Assembly: GCA_035461385.1 (NCBI GenBank)
Contig: DATHVI010000199.1
Location: 1-50,491 of the forward strand
From: DATHVI01 sp035461385
GTDB lineage: Bacteria; Actinomycetota; Thermoleophilia; Solirubrobacterales; 70-9
Direction of reading: 5' to 3'
Length of the DNA stretch: 50,491 nucleotides
Shown one piece after another: positions 1 through 7,072 of this stretch. The notes under the pieces are model-generated. The model was given only the letters and a program-made list of their open reading frames with translations. It made no database searches and was not told where the DNA came from. Position 1 is the stretch's first letter; each line of letters begins with the position of its first letter. The translations under genes and the position numbers were made by a program.

Positions 1-4
1 TGGG

Positions 5-244
5 TCAGCTCGGGAGTCGACGGCTTGGGGACCGCGGTCCCGACCTCCGCTTGGGCAGCTCGATGACGGAGCCGGCGCTGTCCTGAGTCTCCGTCTGGCG
101 GAGGAGAGCATCGGCCACCGTTGCGCGCCGGTAGCGGCGGAGCAGCTCTACGAGCTCGTCGGCGTTAGTGGGCGCGCCGAACAGCAGGGTGCCGACCATC
201 TGCTGCTTGGTCGGCCGTCGCGGTTCACCGGCGCCGTACGCCAA
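5..244 (-). CDS. Hypothetical small protein, possibly the 3' remnant of a broken gene
   Basis: A 79-residue frame from a TTG codon to a TGA stop. I do not recognise the family. The sequence is basic, with a helical stretch around NADELVELLRRYRRATV and an Arg/Pro/Ser-rich tail. The same frame stays open and protein-like upstream to about 352 (reading DERVEQLCDLAYGAG just before the TTG) but offers no ATG, GTG or TTG there. The adjacent frame, 319 to about 455, also looks coding and ends GDPSR. A one-base frameshift near 320 joining the two would explain this, so the gene may be decayed. It lies beside a tRNA-like remnant, in keeping with an island edge. Function unknown. Confidence 0.35.
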   Translation of the reverse strand: MAYGAGEPRRPTKQQMVGTLLFGAPTNADELVELLRRYRRATVADALLRQTETQDSAGSVIELPKRRSGPRSPSRRLPS

Positions 245-417
245 GTCGCAGAGCTGCTCGACGCGTTCGTCAGCGGCTCCGGGACGCGGTCGCGCGCTGT
301 GGTCAGCATCCTCGGGATCTACCGCGAGGGGTCGCCCACATGCGCCTGAGTCTCAAAGAGGACGTCGGCGACGATCAGACCCAATCGGCTCTTCGCGACG
401 TTCCGTTCTGCGGTGAG

Positions 418-460
418 TGCGTCACACCCGGGGGGCGACAGTGCGTCACGAATGCGTCAC
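418..460. repeat. Three direct copies of TGCGTCAC
   Basis: TGCGTCAC occurs at 418-425, 442-449 and 453-460. The last two are 11 bases apart, start to start. They fall between the unknown ORF and the tRNA-like remnant. They may be protein-binding sites or simply coding remnants; nothing in the sequence decides this. Confidence 0.45.
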
Positions 461-555
461 AGACGCCCCCGCATCGCCCCGCACCGCCGCCCCGGGCTCC
501 GGTCGTGGAGCGGGGTTGTGGGGCGATGCGAAGCCAGTCGATCGCGGTGAACTAA

Positions 556-583
556 TCGGGGCGACTGGATCTGAACCGGCGAC
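556..583 (-). other. Remnant resembling a tRNA 3' end (possible attachment site)
   Basis: Read on the minus strand, this stretch resembles the T-arm and 3' acceptor strand of a tRNA: GCCGG-TTCAGAT-CCAGT followed by CGCCCCGA. One T-stem base pair is broken and the usual A at loop position 58 is G. No matching 5' half or anticodon arm lies within the expected 75 bases. Such 3' tRNA fragments are typical att remnants of integrated elements, but no integrase is visible here. Confidence 0.4.
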
Positions 584-635
584 TCTCGCGCGCACTGATC
601 ACAGCCCGGGGCTTGCACGAACTCTGCACCGTTTT

Positions 636-655
636 CCCGTGTGGTTTCCCACGGG
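636..655. repeat. Small hairpin downstream of ctaE
   Basis: CCCGTG (636-641) and CACGGG (650-655) form a 6-bp stem with an 8-base loop, 40 bases past the ctaE stop. On the minus strand it is followed by AAAA rather than T, so it is not a classical intrinsic terminator. The rest of 245-694 holds no gene I can support. Confidence 0.4.
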
Positions 656-694
656 ACCGAGCCAGGCGGCACGGATCGCTTGCTTAAGCCGTGT

Positions 695-1306
695 CTAGAG
701 GATGTAGACCGTCGTGAAGACGATGATCCACATCACGTCGACGAAGTGCCAGTAGATCCCGGCCATCTCGACGCCTCGGTGGTCGGCCGCCTTCGGGCCG
801 AAGTGGCCGCGCCAGGCGCGGATGTTGACGAAGGTGAGGATCAGCAGGCCGACGAAGACGTGGGCGCCGTGGAGGCCGGTGAGGCCGTAGAAGATCGTTC
901 CGAAGGCGTCGTCGCGGGCGCTGAAGCCGATGTGGATGTACTCGTTGAGCTGGATGAAGAGGAAGGTCGCGCCGAGCAGCCAGGTCAGGCCCATGCCCGC
1001 GTAGAGACCGCCCCGATTGCCCTTGCGGATCGACTCGAGCGCCCAGTGGACGGTGAAGCTCGACGAGATGAGGATCGCCGTGTTCATCCCTGCGACCGCG
1101 ACCGGGAGCTCGAAGCCCTCCGGCGGCCACGAGCCCTCGTTGGCGACGACGCGGATGAAGAAGTAGGAGGCGAAGAACGCCCCGAACAGCATCGCCTCGG
1201 AGACGATGAACAGCAGCACGCCGAGCGTCTGGCGGTCGATCCGCGAGCTCTGGTGTGCCTCAGGCGGCCCGTGGGCGTGGGCGGCGGGGTGGGCGGCGGC
1301 CTCCAT
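695..1306 (-). CDS. ctaE: Cytochrome c oxidase subunit III
   Basis: A 203-residue membrane protein of the aa3-type terminal oxidase, working with subunits I and II to reduce oxygen to water at the cytoplasmic membrane. Typical subunit III features are TLGVLLFIVSEAMLFGAFF near the N-terminus, then HWALESIRKGN, GLTGLHGAHVFVG and, at the end, YWHFVDVMWIIVF. About five membrane segments are visible, the short bacterial form without the first two helices of the mitochondrial protein. The ATG overlaps the stop of the upstream gene as TGATG, so translation is probably coupled. It is the last gene of the oxidase operon, which reads glycosyltransferase, ctaC, ctaD, unknown gene, ctaE. The start was chosen from this overlap and from where subunit III similarity begins. 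Confidence 0.93.
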   Translation of the reverse strand: MEAAAHPAAHAHGPPEAHQSSRIDRQTLGVLLFIVSEAMLFGAFFASYFFIRVVANEGSWPPEGFELPVAVAGMNTAILISSSFTVHWALESIRKGNRGGLYAGMGLTWLLGATFLFIQLNEYIHIGFSARDDAFGTIFYGLTGLHGAHVFVGLLILTFVNIRAWRGHFGPKAADHRGVEMAGIYWHFVDVMWIIVFTTVYIL

Positions 1307-2244
1307 CAGGCTTCGGCCTCCTCGCGCGGCGACGCCGTCGCGGCCTCCGACGGCGGCGCGGACGCGACGGTGGCTCGGCCGGCCTCGATGTGCTCGACCG
1401 GCTTGTCGGTGATCTTCTTGACGTCCTCGATCAGCCCCTGCTCGAGCCACTTCGAGTGCTCGCCGGCGAGGGTCGAGATCAGCACCTCGTCGACCCGGTA
1501 GTGCTCGATCGCGTTGCGCACCGCCGCCAGCGGCGCCGGGCTCATCGGCTGGCCGGTGGCGTCGATGTCGGCGCGGTAGAGGTCGGCGAGGGTGCGCGCG
1601 AGGCGCTCGCAGACCTCGGCCCTGGTCAGGTCGCCCGACGGCGGGCAGATGATCGTGTAGCGGTGGGGACGCTCGGCGGCCTTGCCCTTGAGGTGGTTGA
1701 TCAGATCGCCGCTCGCAACCGTCTGGGTCGCGACGACGACCGTGTGGGTGACCTCCCAGCTGATCGCGTCCTCGCGGATCCGCACCGGGATGTGCGTCAC
1801 CGGCGCCTCGAACCGCTCCTCCGCCCAGCTGACGAGGTCGCGGCGCAGGAGGCCGAACCGGGTCTCGAGCAGACACGAGAGCAGGATCTCGCGCGGCTCG
1901 AACGCCCGCACGGCGTCGTCGAGGGCGAGCGCCGGGCTCGGGTCGAGCACCGCTCCCGCCGCCTCGATCCCGAACGCGTCGAGGACCTGCATCGTCACGT
2001 CGACCCGGCTCTGGGCGGCCTCGCGAAGCTCGTCGCGGTCGACGATCTGGCCCGCGAGCGGCTGGTTCTGCGGCGCGACGACGGCGACCCCGTCGGCGCC
2101 GGCGTCGACCCGCTCGCGCAGCGCGGCGAGCAGCTTGCGGCCGCCCGAGACCTCGTTCAGGAACGCGAGCACGACGCCGCCCTCGCTCCAGTCGACGGTC
2201 GTCGGCGACCCCTTCGCCTCCGACCCGGTGGCGGTCGCCGTCAC
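1306..2244 (-). CDS. Tandem-domain protein of unknown function inside the oxidase operon
   Basis: A 312-residue soluble protein with no membrane segment or signal peptide. It looks like two copies of an alpha/beta domain of about 130 residues: residues near 15-155 (FLNEVSGGRKLLAALRERV to APVTHIPVR) and near 165-295 (VASGDLINHLKGKA to KPVEHIEAG). Each has an N-terminal strand reading VAVVAP or YTIICP, a central helix, and a late strand reading EILLSCL or EVLISTL followed by a Trp-containing helix. The fold recalls universal stress proteins, but no ATP-binding glycine motif is clear. The GTG start overlaps the ctaD stop as GTGA and the stop overlaps ctaE as TGATG, so it is tightly coupled to the oxidase subunits. 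An assembly or regulatory role is only inference. Confidence 0.75.
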   Translation of the reverse strand: MTATATGSEAKGSPTTVDWSEGGVVLAFLNEVSGGRKLLAALRERVDAGADGVAVVAPQNQPLAGQIVDRDELREAAQSRVDVTMQVLDAFGIEAAGAVLDPSPALALDDAVRAFEPREILLSCLLETRFGLLRRDLVSWAEERFEAPVTHIPVRIREDAISWEVTHTVVVATQTVASGDLINHLKGKAAERPHRYTIICPPSGDLTRAEVCERLARTLADLYRADIDATGQPMSPAPLAAVRNAIEHYRVDEVLISTLAGEHSKWLEQGLIEDVKKITDKPVEHIEAGRATVASAPPSEAATASPREEAEA

Positions 2245-4169
2245 GGCTCGCTCCCCTGGGTGGTGGCGCCGACCCCGCTGCCGGCGACCGCCGGCTCGGG
2301 CTCGCGGACCTCGGCGCCGTCCATGATCGCGTGCCGGGCGCCGGGGACGCCGAACTCGTACGGGCCGCCGACCACCCGCGGGACTTGATCGAAGTTGAAC
2401 AGCGGCGGCGGCGAGGAGACCTGCCACTCGATCGTCTTCGCCCGCCACGGGTTGTCGCCGGCGCGCGGACCCCAGCGCCAGCTGACGACCATGTTGTAGA
2501 GGAAGATCAGCTGCGCGATCCCGAGCAGGAATGCGAACAGCGAGATCACCAGGTTCCAGTCGCCGAACTGGGCCGCGTAGTCGGCGACCCGGCGCGGCAT
2601 CCCCTCCATCCCGATCCAGTGCATCGGGACGAACGTGCCCCAGGTGCCGACCGCGGTGAGCCAGAAGTGCCAGCGGCCGAGCCGCTCGTCGTACATCCGC
2701 CCGGTCATCTTCGGGAACCAGTGGTAGACGCCGGCGAAGACGGTGAACATCGAGCCGCCGAAGAGGACGAAGTGGATGTGGGCGACGACGAAGTAGGTGT
2801 CGGAGAAGTGGATGTCGAGCGGCACGATCCCGAGCATCACGCCGGAGATGCCGCCGATCAGGAAGGTGACGATGAACCCGAGCGAGAAAAGCATCGCGGT
2901 CGAGTAGAGGTGGAGCTTGGCCTGGAACAGGGTCCCGAGCCAGGAGAAGATCTTGATCCCCGTCGGGACCGCGATCAGCGATGTAGTGATCATCATCGGC
3001 ACCCGCAGCCAGCTGAACATGCCGGAGACGAACATGTGGTGCGCCCAGACGGTGTATGAGAGGACGACTATCCCGAGCAGAGCCAGCGCCATCAGCCGGT
3101 AACCGAAGATCGGCTTGCGGGCGTGGGTCGAGATGACCTCGGAGATGATCCCGAAGCCCGGCAGCATCATGATGTAGACGGCCGGGTGGGAGTAGAACCA
3201 GAAGATGTGCTGGTAGCTCAGCACGTCGCCGCCGAACGCCGCCTGGAAGAAGTTCGTGTGCAGGACGCGATCGAGGAGGACCATGAACTGGACCCCGGCG
3301 ATGAACGGCGTCGCGGCGACGACCAGCAGCGACGTCGAGAGGTTCGCCCAGACGAGCAGGGGCATCCGCCAGAACGTCATCCCCGGCGCGCGCATCGTGA
3401 TGATCGTCACGAGGAAGTTCAGGGCCGTCGCCACCGACGACGCGCCCGCGAACTGGACCCCGAGGTTGAAGAACGACTGGCCTAACGGGGCCCCGGTCGA
3501 GAGCGGCGCGTATCCGGTCCAGCCGGCGTCGAACGCGCCGCCCGGGGCGAGGAAGCTGGCGACGAACATCACCCCGGCGATCGGCAGCAGCCAGAAGCTG
3601 AGGCCGTTGAGCCGCGGGAACGCCATGTCGGGGGCGCCGATCATCAGCGGCAGGACGTAGTTGGCGATCCCGGCGAAGATCGGCACGACGACGACGAAGA
3701 TCATGATCGCCGCGTGGGTTGAGAACAGGCCGTTGAACGCCTGCGGGTCGACGATCTGCGTCCCCGGCTGGGCGAGCTCCGCCCGCATCAGCATCGCGAT
3801 CAGCCCGCCGACGAAGAAGAAGAAGATCGTCGTGACGACGTACTGGATCCCGATCACCTTGTGGTCGGTGTTGAACCGGAAGTAGTCCTTCCAGGTCTTC
3901 GCCCCGTGCTGCGAGTGGTCGTCCGGAACGGTCGGCGCGCCAACCGCCCAGCGGAACCAGTAGTCGAAGACCCCGAGCCCGATCAGGAAGCCGAGCGGCC
4001 CCGAGATCGCGGGGACGATTACGTGCGGGTAGCCGGTCTGCTCGGTCTGGAAGATGTCGAGACCCGAGATCGCCCGCAGGGCGACGACGAGCGCGAAGCC
4101 GAAGCCGAGTCCGATGATGAAGCCGAGCGCCCCGCGCGTCAGTCCCGGTTGCCTGAGTGCCGCTGCCAA
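2241..4169 (-). CDS. ctaD: Cytochrome c oxidase subunit I, A2-type, with N-terminal extension
   Basis: The catalytic, proton-pumping heme-copper subunit (642 residues). The core begins near residue 95 (DYFRFNTDHKVIGIQY). H152 in STHAAIMIF is the likely low-spin heme ligand. The CuB loop reads FWFYSHPAVY (residues 323-332): the usual HPEVY glutamate is Ala and a Tyr-Ser pair precedes the His, the signature of A2-type oxidases. WAHHMF supplies further CuB ligands and AHIHFVLFGG the heme a3 ligand region. Before the core lie two extra hydrophobic segments (about residues 12-33 and 50-70). The start is TTG, with AGGGGA 8 to 10 bases upstream; the stop overlaps the next gene as GTGA. It is longer than typical subunit I (about 540-580 residues). 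Confidence 0.95.
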   Translation of the reverse strand: MAAALRQPGLTRGALGFIIGLGFGFALVVALRAISGLDIFQTEQTGYPHVIVPAISGPLGFLIGLGVFDYWFRWAVGAPTVPDDHSQHGAKTWKDYFRFNTDHKVIGIQYVVTTIFFFFVGGLIAMLMRAELAQPGTQIVDPQAFNGLFSTHAAIMIFVVVVPIFAGIANYVLPLMIGAPDMAFPRLNGLSFWLLPIAGVMFVASFLAPGGAFDAGWTGYAPLSTGAPLGQSFFNLGVQFAGASSVATALNFLVTIITMRAPGMTFWRMPLLVWANLSTSLLVVAATPFIAGVQFMVLLDRVLHTNFFQAAFGGDVLSYQHIFWFYSHPAVYIMMLPGFGIISEVISTHARKPIFGYRLMALALLGIVVLSYTVWAHHMFVSGMFSWLRVPMMITTSLIAVPTGIKIFSWLGTLFQAKLHLYSTAMLFSLGFIVTFLIGGISGVMLGIVPLDIHFSDTYFVVAHIHFVLFGGSMFTVFAGVYHWFPKMTGRMYDERLGRWHFWLTAVGTWGTFVPMHWIGMEGMPRRVADYAAQFGDWNLVISLFAFLLGIAQLIFLYNMVVSWRWGPRAGDNPWRAKTIEWQVSSPPPLFNFDQVPRVVGGPYEFGVPGARHAIMDGAEVREPEPAVAGSGVGATTQGSEP

Positions 4170-4192
4170 GGTGGAGTCCCCTTCCGAGCCTA

Positions 4193-5110
4193 CTACCCGC
4201 CGTCGTTTCCGCTGCCGCCGTTTGCGCCTTCGCCGGCGCCCCCGTCACCTCCGCCGTCAGCGCCTTCCCCGGCGGCCCCGCCGTCGCCTGCGCCGTTCGC
4301 GCCTTCCCCGGCGCCCCCGTCGCCTCCGCCGTTCGCGCTTTCCCCGGCGCCCCCGTCACCTCCGGCGGCGCCGCCGGCGCCGGATTCCTGCTGCTCGGAG
4401 ATCCACTGCTCGAAGTCCGCTTCGGACTCGACGATCACCGGCGCCCGCATCGTCGAGTGCCCGAGCCCGCAGAGCTCGGTGCAGACGAGGCTGTAGCTGC
4501 CGAGGCGATCCGGGGTGACGAGGACCGTGTTGTCGACCTCCTGGCCCCCGGGTCCGGTCGGCACGAGGTCGCGCTTGATCCGCCACTCCGGGACCCAGAA
4601 CGAGTGGACGACGTCGAGCGCCGTCAGGTGGAGGTCGAGCTGGCGATCGACGGGGACATGGAGCTCGGTCGAGGTGACGTCGTGGTCGGGGTACTCGAAG
4701 CGCCAGGCGAACTGCTGGGCGGTGACGTTGACTTGGAGCTGCTCGCTCGCCTCCGCGGGCTCCTCGACCTTGTCGAGCACGACCCAGCCGTAGCCGACCG
4801 CGAACAGGACGATGACCGTCGGGATCACCGTCCAGGCGATCTCGAGCTTCGTGCTGCCGTGGATCGGCGCCCCGTCCGACTCGTCGCCCGGCTTCGCCCG
4901 GTACTTCCAGACCGAATAGACGAGCATCACCATGACGACCGCGAAGACGAAGGACGAGAGCACGATCATCACGTCGAGCAGCGTGTCGATGTCGCCGGCC
5001 TCGGCCGAGGCGGCGACCCCGTTCCAGTCGAACTGGAGCATGACGACGGAGATCACGGCGGTGAGCGCGAGCATCGCCGCCACGAGCCTGAGCAGGATTC
5101 CCCGATTCAC
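4193..5110 (-). CDS. ctaC: Cytochrome c oxidase subunit II
   Basis: A 305-residue subunit that accepts electrons from cytochrome c through the binuclear CuA centre. An N-terminal hydrophobic segment and a second one near residues 45-66 form the hairpin anchor, with a third around 93-112. The CuA ligands are visible: H169 (VVHSFWVPEW), then C210, E212, C214, H218 and M221 in CTELCGLGHSTM. No CxxCH follows, so this is an aa3 rather than a caa3 subunit. The last 60 or so residues are a Gly/Ala/Asp/Asn repeat outside the conserved domain. The GTG start overlaps the stop of the upstream glycosyltransferase as GTGA; ctaD follows after a 23-base gap. Confidence 0.95.
   Translation of the reverse strand: MNRGILLRLVAAMLALTAVISVVMLQFDWNGVAASAEAGDIDTLLDVMIVLSSFVFAVVMVMLVYSVWKYRAKPGDESDGAPIHGSTKLEIAWTVIPTVIVLFAVGYGWVVLDKVEEPAEASEQLQVNVTAQQFAWRFEYPDHDVTSTELHVPVDRQLDLHLTALDVVHSFWVPEWRIKRDLVPTGPGGQEVDNTVLVTPDRLGSYSLVCTELCGLGHSTMRAPVIVESEADFEQWISEQQESGAGGAAGGDGGAGESANGGGDGGAGEGANGAGDGGAAGEGADGGGDGGAGEGANGGSGNDGG
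4217..4363. repeat. Minisatellite in the 3' end of ctaC (four units of 36-39 bp)
   Basis: Units begin at 4217, 4253, 4292 and 4328; three are 36 bp and one is 39 bp. On the minus strand they encode GGDGGAGEGANG-like repeats, which form the low-complexity tail of subunit II. The copies are near-identical, so copy number could vary between strains. Confidence 0.8.
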
Positions 5111-6705
5111 GGCCTCGGAATATATGGAATCCGCCCGCCGGCCCCTCCGCTGCCGCCGGCATCTTGCCGCTCGACCATCGGCAGCTCAGCGAGGTCGCCG
5201 GCCGCGGCGGCGAGGGCCGAACGGGCCACGCCGTCCCAGCTCCAGAGGCGGGCGGCGGTCCCGCTGAGCGCCTCGCGGGCGGCGCGACGCGGCGCCTCGT
5301 CGAGGCAGAGCCAGGCGTCGAGGCTGCGGGCGATCGCCTCGACGGCGCCGTCGGTGACCGCGAACGAGACAAGCGACGCTGCCTCGGGCGGGAGCTCGGC
5401 GGCGAGTGCGCGGCTGACCTCGAGCGCGCCCGAGTGCGCGGCCGAGACCGGCAGCACGCCGGCCGCGGCCGCCTCGGCGGCGACCATCCCGAACGCCTCC
5501 GGGAACGTGCTCGGGAAGACGAGCGCGTCGGCGGCCGGAACGAGCGCCGCGACCTCGTCGTGCTCGATCCGCCCGGCGAGGGCAATCGATCCGGCGGCGC
5601 CGCGGGCGGCTTCGGCGTAGCCCGGAGGCGGGTCGGCGAGGAATCGGGACAGGATCGCGAGCGGGCGCTCCTCGCCGCCCTCGAGGCCGCGGCCGCGCGC
5701 GGCGACCTCGCGCGCGGCGGCGAGGTCGCCGGCGCCGAGGGCGCCGATCAGCGCCCGCAGCCCGGCCTCGTACCCGCCGAACCCGGCGACGAGCAGGCCG
5801 GCCCCGCGATGGCGGGCCTCGACGAGTGGCCAGGCGGCGATCAGCAGGTCGACCCCCTTCGAGACGATCAGCTTGCCGACGAAGACGACCCGCGGGTCGG
5901 CGCCGGCGAAGGCGTCGACCGCGTCGGCGGCGCGGGAGGGATCGCGCCCCCACTCCCCCTCGCCCTCGGCGCGCAGCCGCGCCGCGAGCTCGCGCAGGCG
6001 CTCCGGGGCCGCAGCGCGGTCGATCGGCACGAACAGCGCCGTGTCGACGCCCGGGGGGCCGAGGCGGAGCTTCGGGTCGGCGGCGGCGCCGACGGCGGCG
6101 CGGAGCCGCTCGGCGATGTGGGTCGAGCCGACCAGCACCCCGTTCGCGCCCGCGACCGCCTCCTCGGCGTACGGTCGGAAACGCTCGGGCTCGGGGAGGA
6201 CGGTGTAGGAGAGGTCGGAGCCGTGGACCTTGAGCGCGCAGCGCAGCCCGGCTCGCACCGTGATCACCGGCCCCATCACCAGGTGGTTGGCGAGCGTGGC
6301 GTCGACGCCGCCGGCGTGCCCGACGACGTCGCGCACCGCGGCGACGTTCGCGGCGAGGTAGCGGTCGAGCTCGGCATCGGTGAGCTCGGCGAAGGTCTTG
6401 ACCTCGAACCCCGCGTAGGCATCGCGTACGAACACCGGCAGCAACCCCCCGATGTCGGGGACGTAGGCTGTCACCGACCCGTCCGCGCCGCCCTCCGGAC
6501 GCCCTCCCCGCGTCGGCGCCACCTCGAGTCCCCGCGACCCCCAGCTGCCGACCGCGTCGACCCAGGGCAGCCGGGCGGAGTCCCGGTCCTGGCAGAGCAG
6601 GTGGACGTCGTGACCGAGCCGCCGCAACGCCTGGGCGACGCTCGCGTTGTAGACGTTCGACCCGGTGCCGCGCAGCAGGTAGCCGTGGAAGATCAGCACT
6701 CGCAT
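5107..6705 (-). CDS. GT4-family glycosyltransferase
   Basis: A 532-residue GT-B fold enzyme that should transfer a sugar from a nucleotide sugar to an unidentified acceptor in the cytoplasm. The N-terminal domain starts MRVLIFHGYLLRGTGSNVY and carries GHDVHLLCQD; the acceptor-side motif KVHGSDLSY lies near residue 180. The C-terminal domain starts at VFVGKLIVSKGVDLLIAAW, and FPEAFGMVAAEAAAAG contains the paired-Glu motif of GT4 retaining enzymes. It is somewhat longer than the usual 380-420 residues because of inserts in both domains. A TAAGGT element 9 bases before the ATG suggests a leaderless mRNA. Its stop overlaps the ctaC start (GTGA), which puts it first in the oxidase operon. That link is unexpected. 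Confidence 0.85.
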   Translation of the reverse strand: MRVLIFHGYLLRGTGSNVYNASVAQALRRLGHDVHLLCQDRDSARLPWVDAVGSWGSRGLEVAPTRGGRPEGGADGSVTAYVPDIGGLLPVFVRDAYAGFEVKTFAELTDAELDRYLAANVAAVRDVVGHAGGVDATLANHLVMGPVITVRAGLRCALKVHGSDLSYTVLPEPERFRPYAEEAVAGANGVLVGSTHIAERLRAAVGAAADPKLRLGPPGVDTALFVPIDRAAAPERLRELAARLRAEGEGEWGRDPSRAADAVDAFAGADPRVVFVGKLIVSKGVDLLIAAWPLVEARHRGAGLLVAGFGGYEAGLRALIGALGAGDLAAAREVAARGRGLEGGEERPLAILSRFLADPPPGYAEAARGAAGSIALAGRIEHDEVAALVPAADALVFPSTFPEAFGMVAAEAAAAGVLPVSAAHSGALEVSRALAAELPPEAASLVSFAVTDGAVEAIARSLDAWLCLDEAPRRAAREALSGTAARLWSWDGVARSALAAAAGDLAELPMVERQDAGGSGGAGGRIPYIPRP

Positions 6706-6714
6706 CGCGGCGAG

Positions 6715-6720
6715 ACCTTA
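6715..6720 (-). promoter_or_regulatory. Putative -10 element for the glycosyltransferase/oxidase operon
   Basis: TAAGGT ends 9 bases before the ATG at 6705. The transcript would begin at or within a few bases of the start codon. Confidence 0.45.
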
Positions 6721-6780
6721 GAACCTGCCTCAAGACCCCCACGAGCGCCTGGGGGCGCCGGGGCGATCCCTGCCCTGCTG

Positions 6781-6786
6781 TATTTT
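6781..6786 (+). promoter_or_regulatory. Putative -10 element for the zinc-ribbon gene
   Basis: TATTTT ends 7 bases before the GTG at 6794, in a locally T-rich patch of otherwise GC-rich DNA. It is divergent from the glycosyltransferase promoter about 60 bases away. Confidence 0.5.
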
Positions 6787-6793
6787 TCCCGGG

Positions 6794-7072
6794 GTGCAGA
6801 ATCCGAAGCAGACCTACCGGGTCCGCGCCCGCGCCTCGGGTCGGGAGGCGTTCGCGAGGGTCGAGCCCCGCGGCGTCTACGTCGACCACGAGACCGGCGA
6901 GGAGATGGAGCCGGTGACGCGGACGCTGCCGCTCGCCCCGTCCGACTCGGCCCTCGTCCGGGCGCCCGAGAACCTGCGGATCTGCCGGCGCTGCGACCAG
7001 TTGATCGGCGTCGACGTCAGCGACTGCCCGTACTGCGGCCTGCGCCAGGCGGCGCTCGACGGCGGCGCATGA
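6794..7072 (+). CDS. Small zinc-ribbon protein of unknown function
   Basis: A 92-residue protein with no membrane segment. The C-terminal part holds CRRCDQ and CPYCG, two CxxC knuckles 13 residues apart, a probable rubredoxin-like or ribbon-type zinc site. The N-terminal 60 residues (YRVRARASGREAFARV, then VYVDHETGEEMEPV) are not recognised. GTG was chosen as the start because it follows a -10 element at leaderless spacing. The stop overlaps the ATG of the following lipoprotein gene as ATGA, so the two are probably co-translated. A nucleic-acid or protein-binding role is possible but not shown. Confidence 0.7.
   Translation: MQNPKQTYRVRARASGREAFARVEPRGVYVDHETGEEMEPVTRTLPLAPSDSALVRAPENLRICRRCDQLIGVDVSDCPYCGLRQAALDGGA

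Noticed and set aside
418..460. CRISPR-like or iteron origin reading of the TGCGTCAC repeats
   Set aside because: Only three 8-base copies with unequal spacing and no replication gene nearby.
636..655. Intrinsic terminator of the oxidase operon
   Set aside because: The hairpin is followed by A residues, not T, on the transcribed strand.
457..672. Minus-strand 71-residue ORF ending before the unknown edge gene
   Set aside because: It runs straight through the tRNA-like remnant and has no protein-like pattern; it is a chance frame.
641..1501. Long plus-strand ORF rich in Glu, Asp, Arg and Val opposite ctaE
   Set aside because: It is the antisense shadow of ctaE and its neighbour, caused by GC-rich codon structure. 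Similar shadows opposite ctaD, cca, nnrD, glmS, argS and tgt were dropped for the same reason.
1306..4359. A 1017-residue minus-strand frame spanning ctaD
   Set aside because: Only its last 312 residues (from GTG 2244) are protein-like; the rest is an out-of-frame reading of ctaD.
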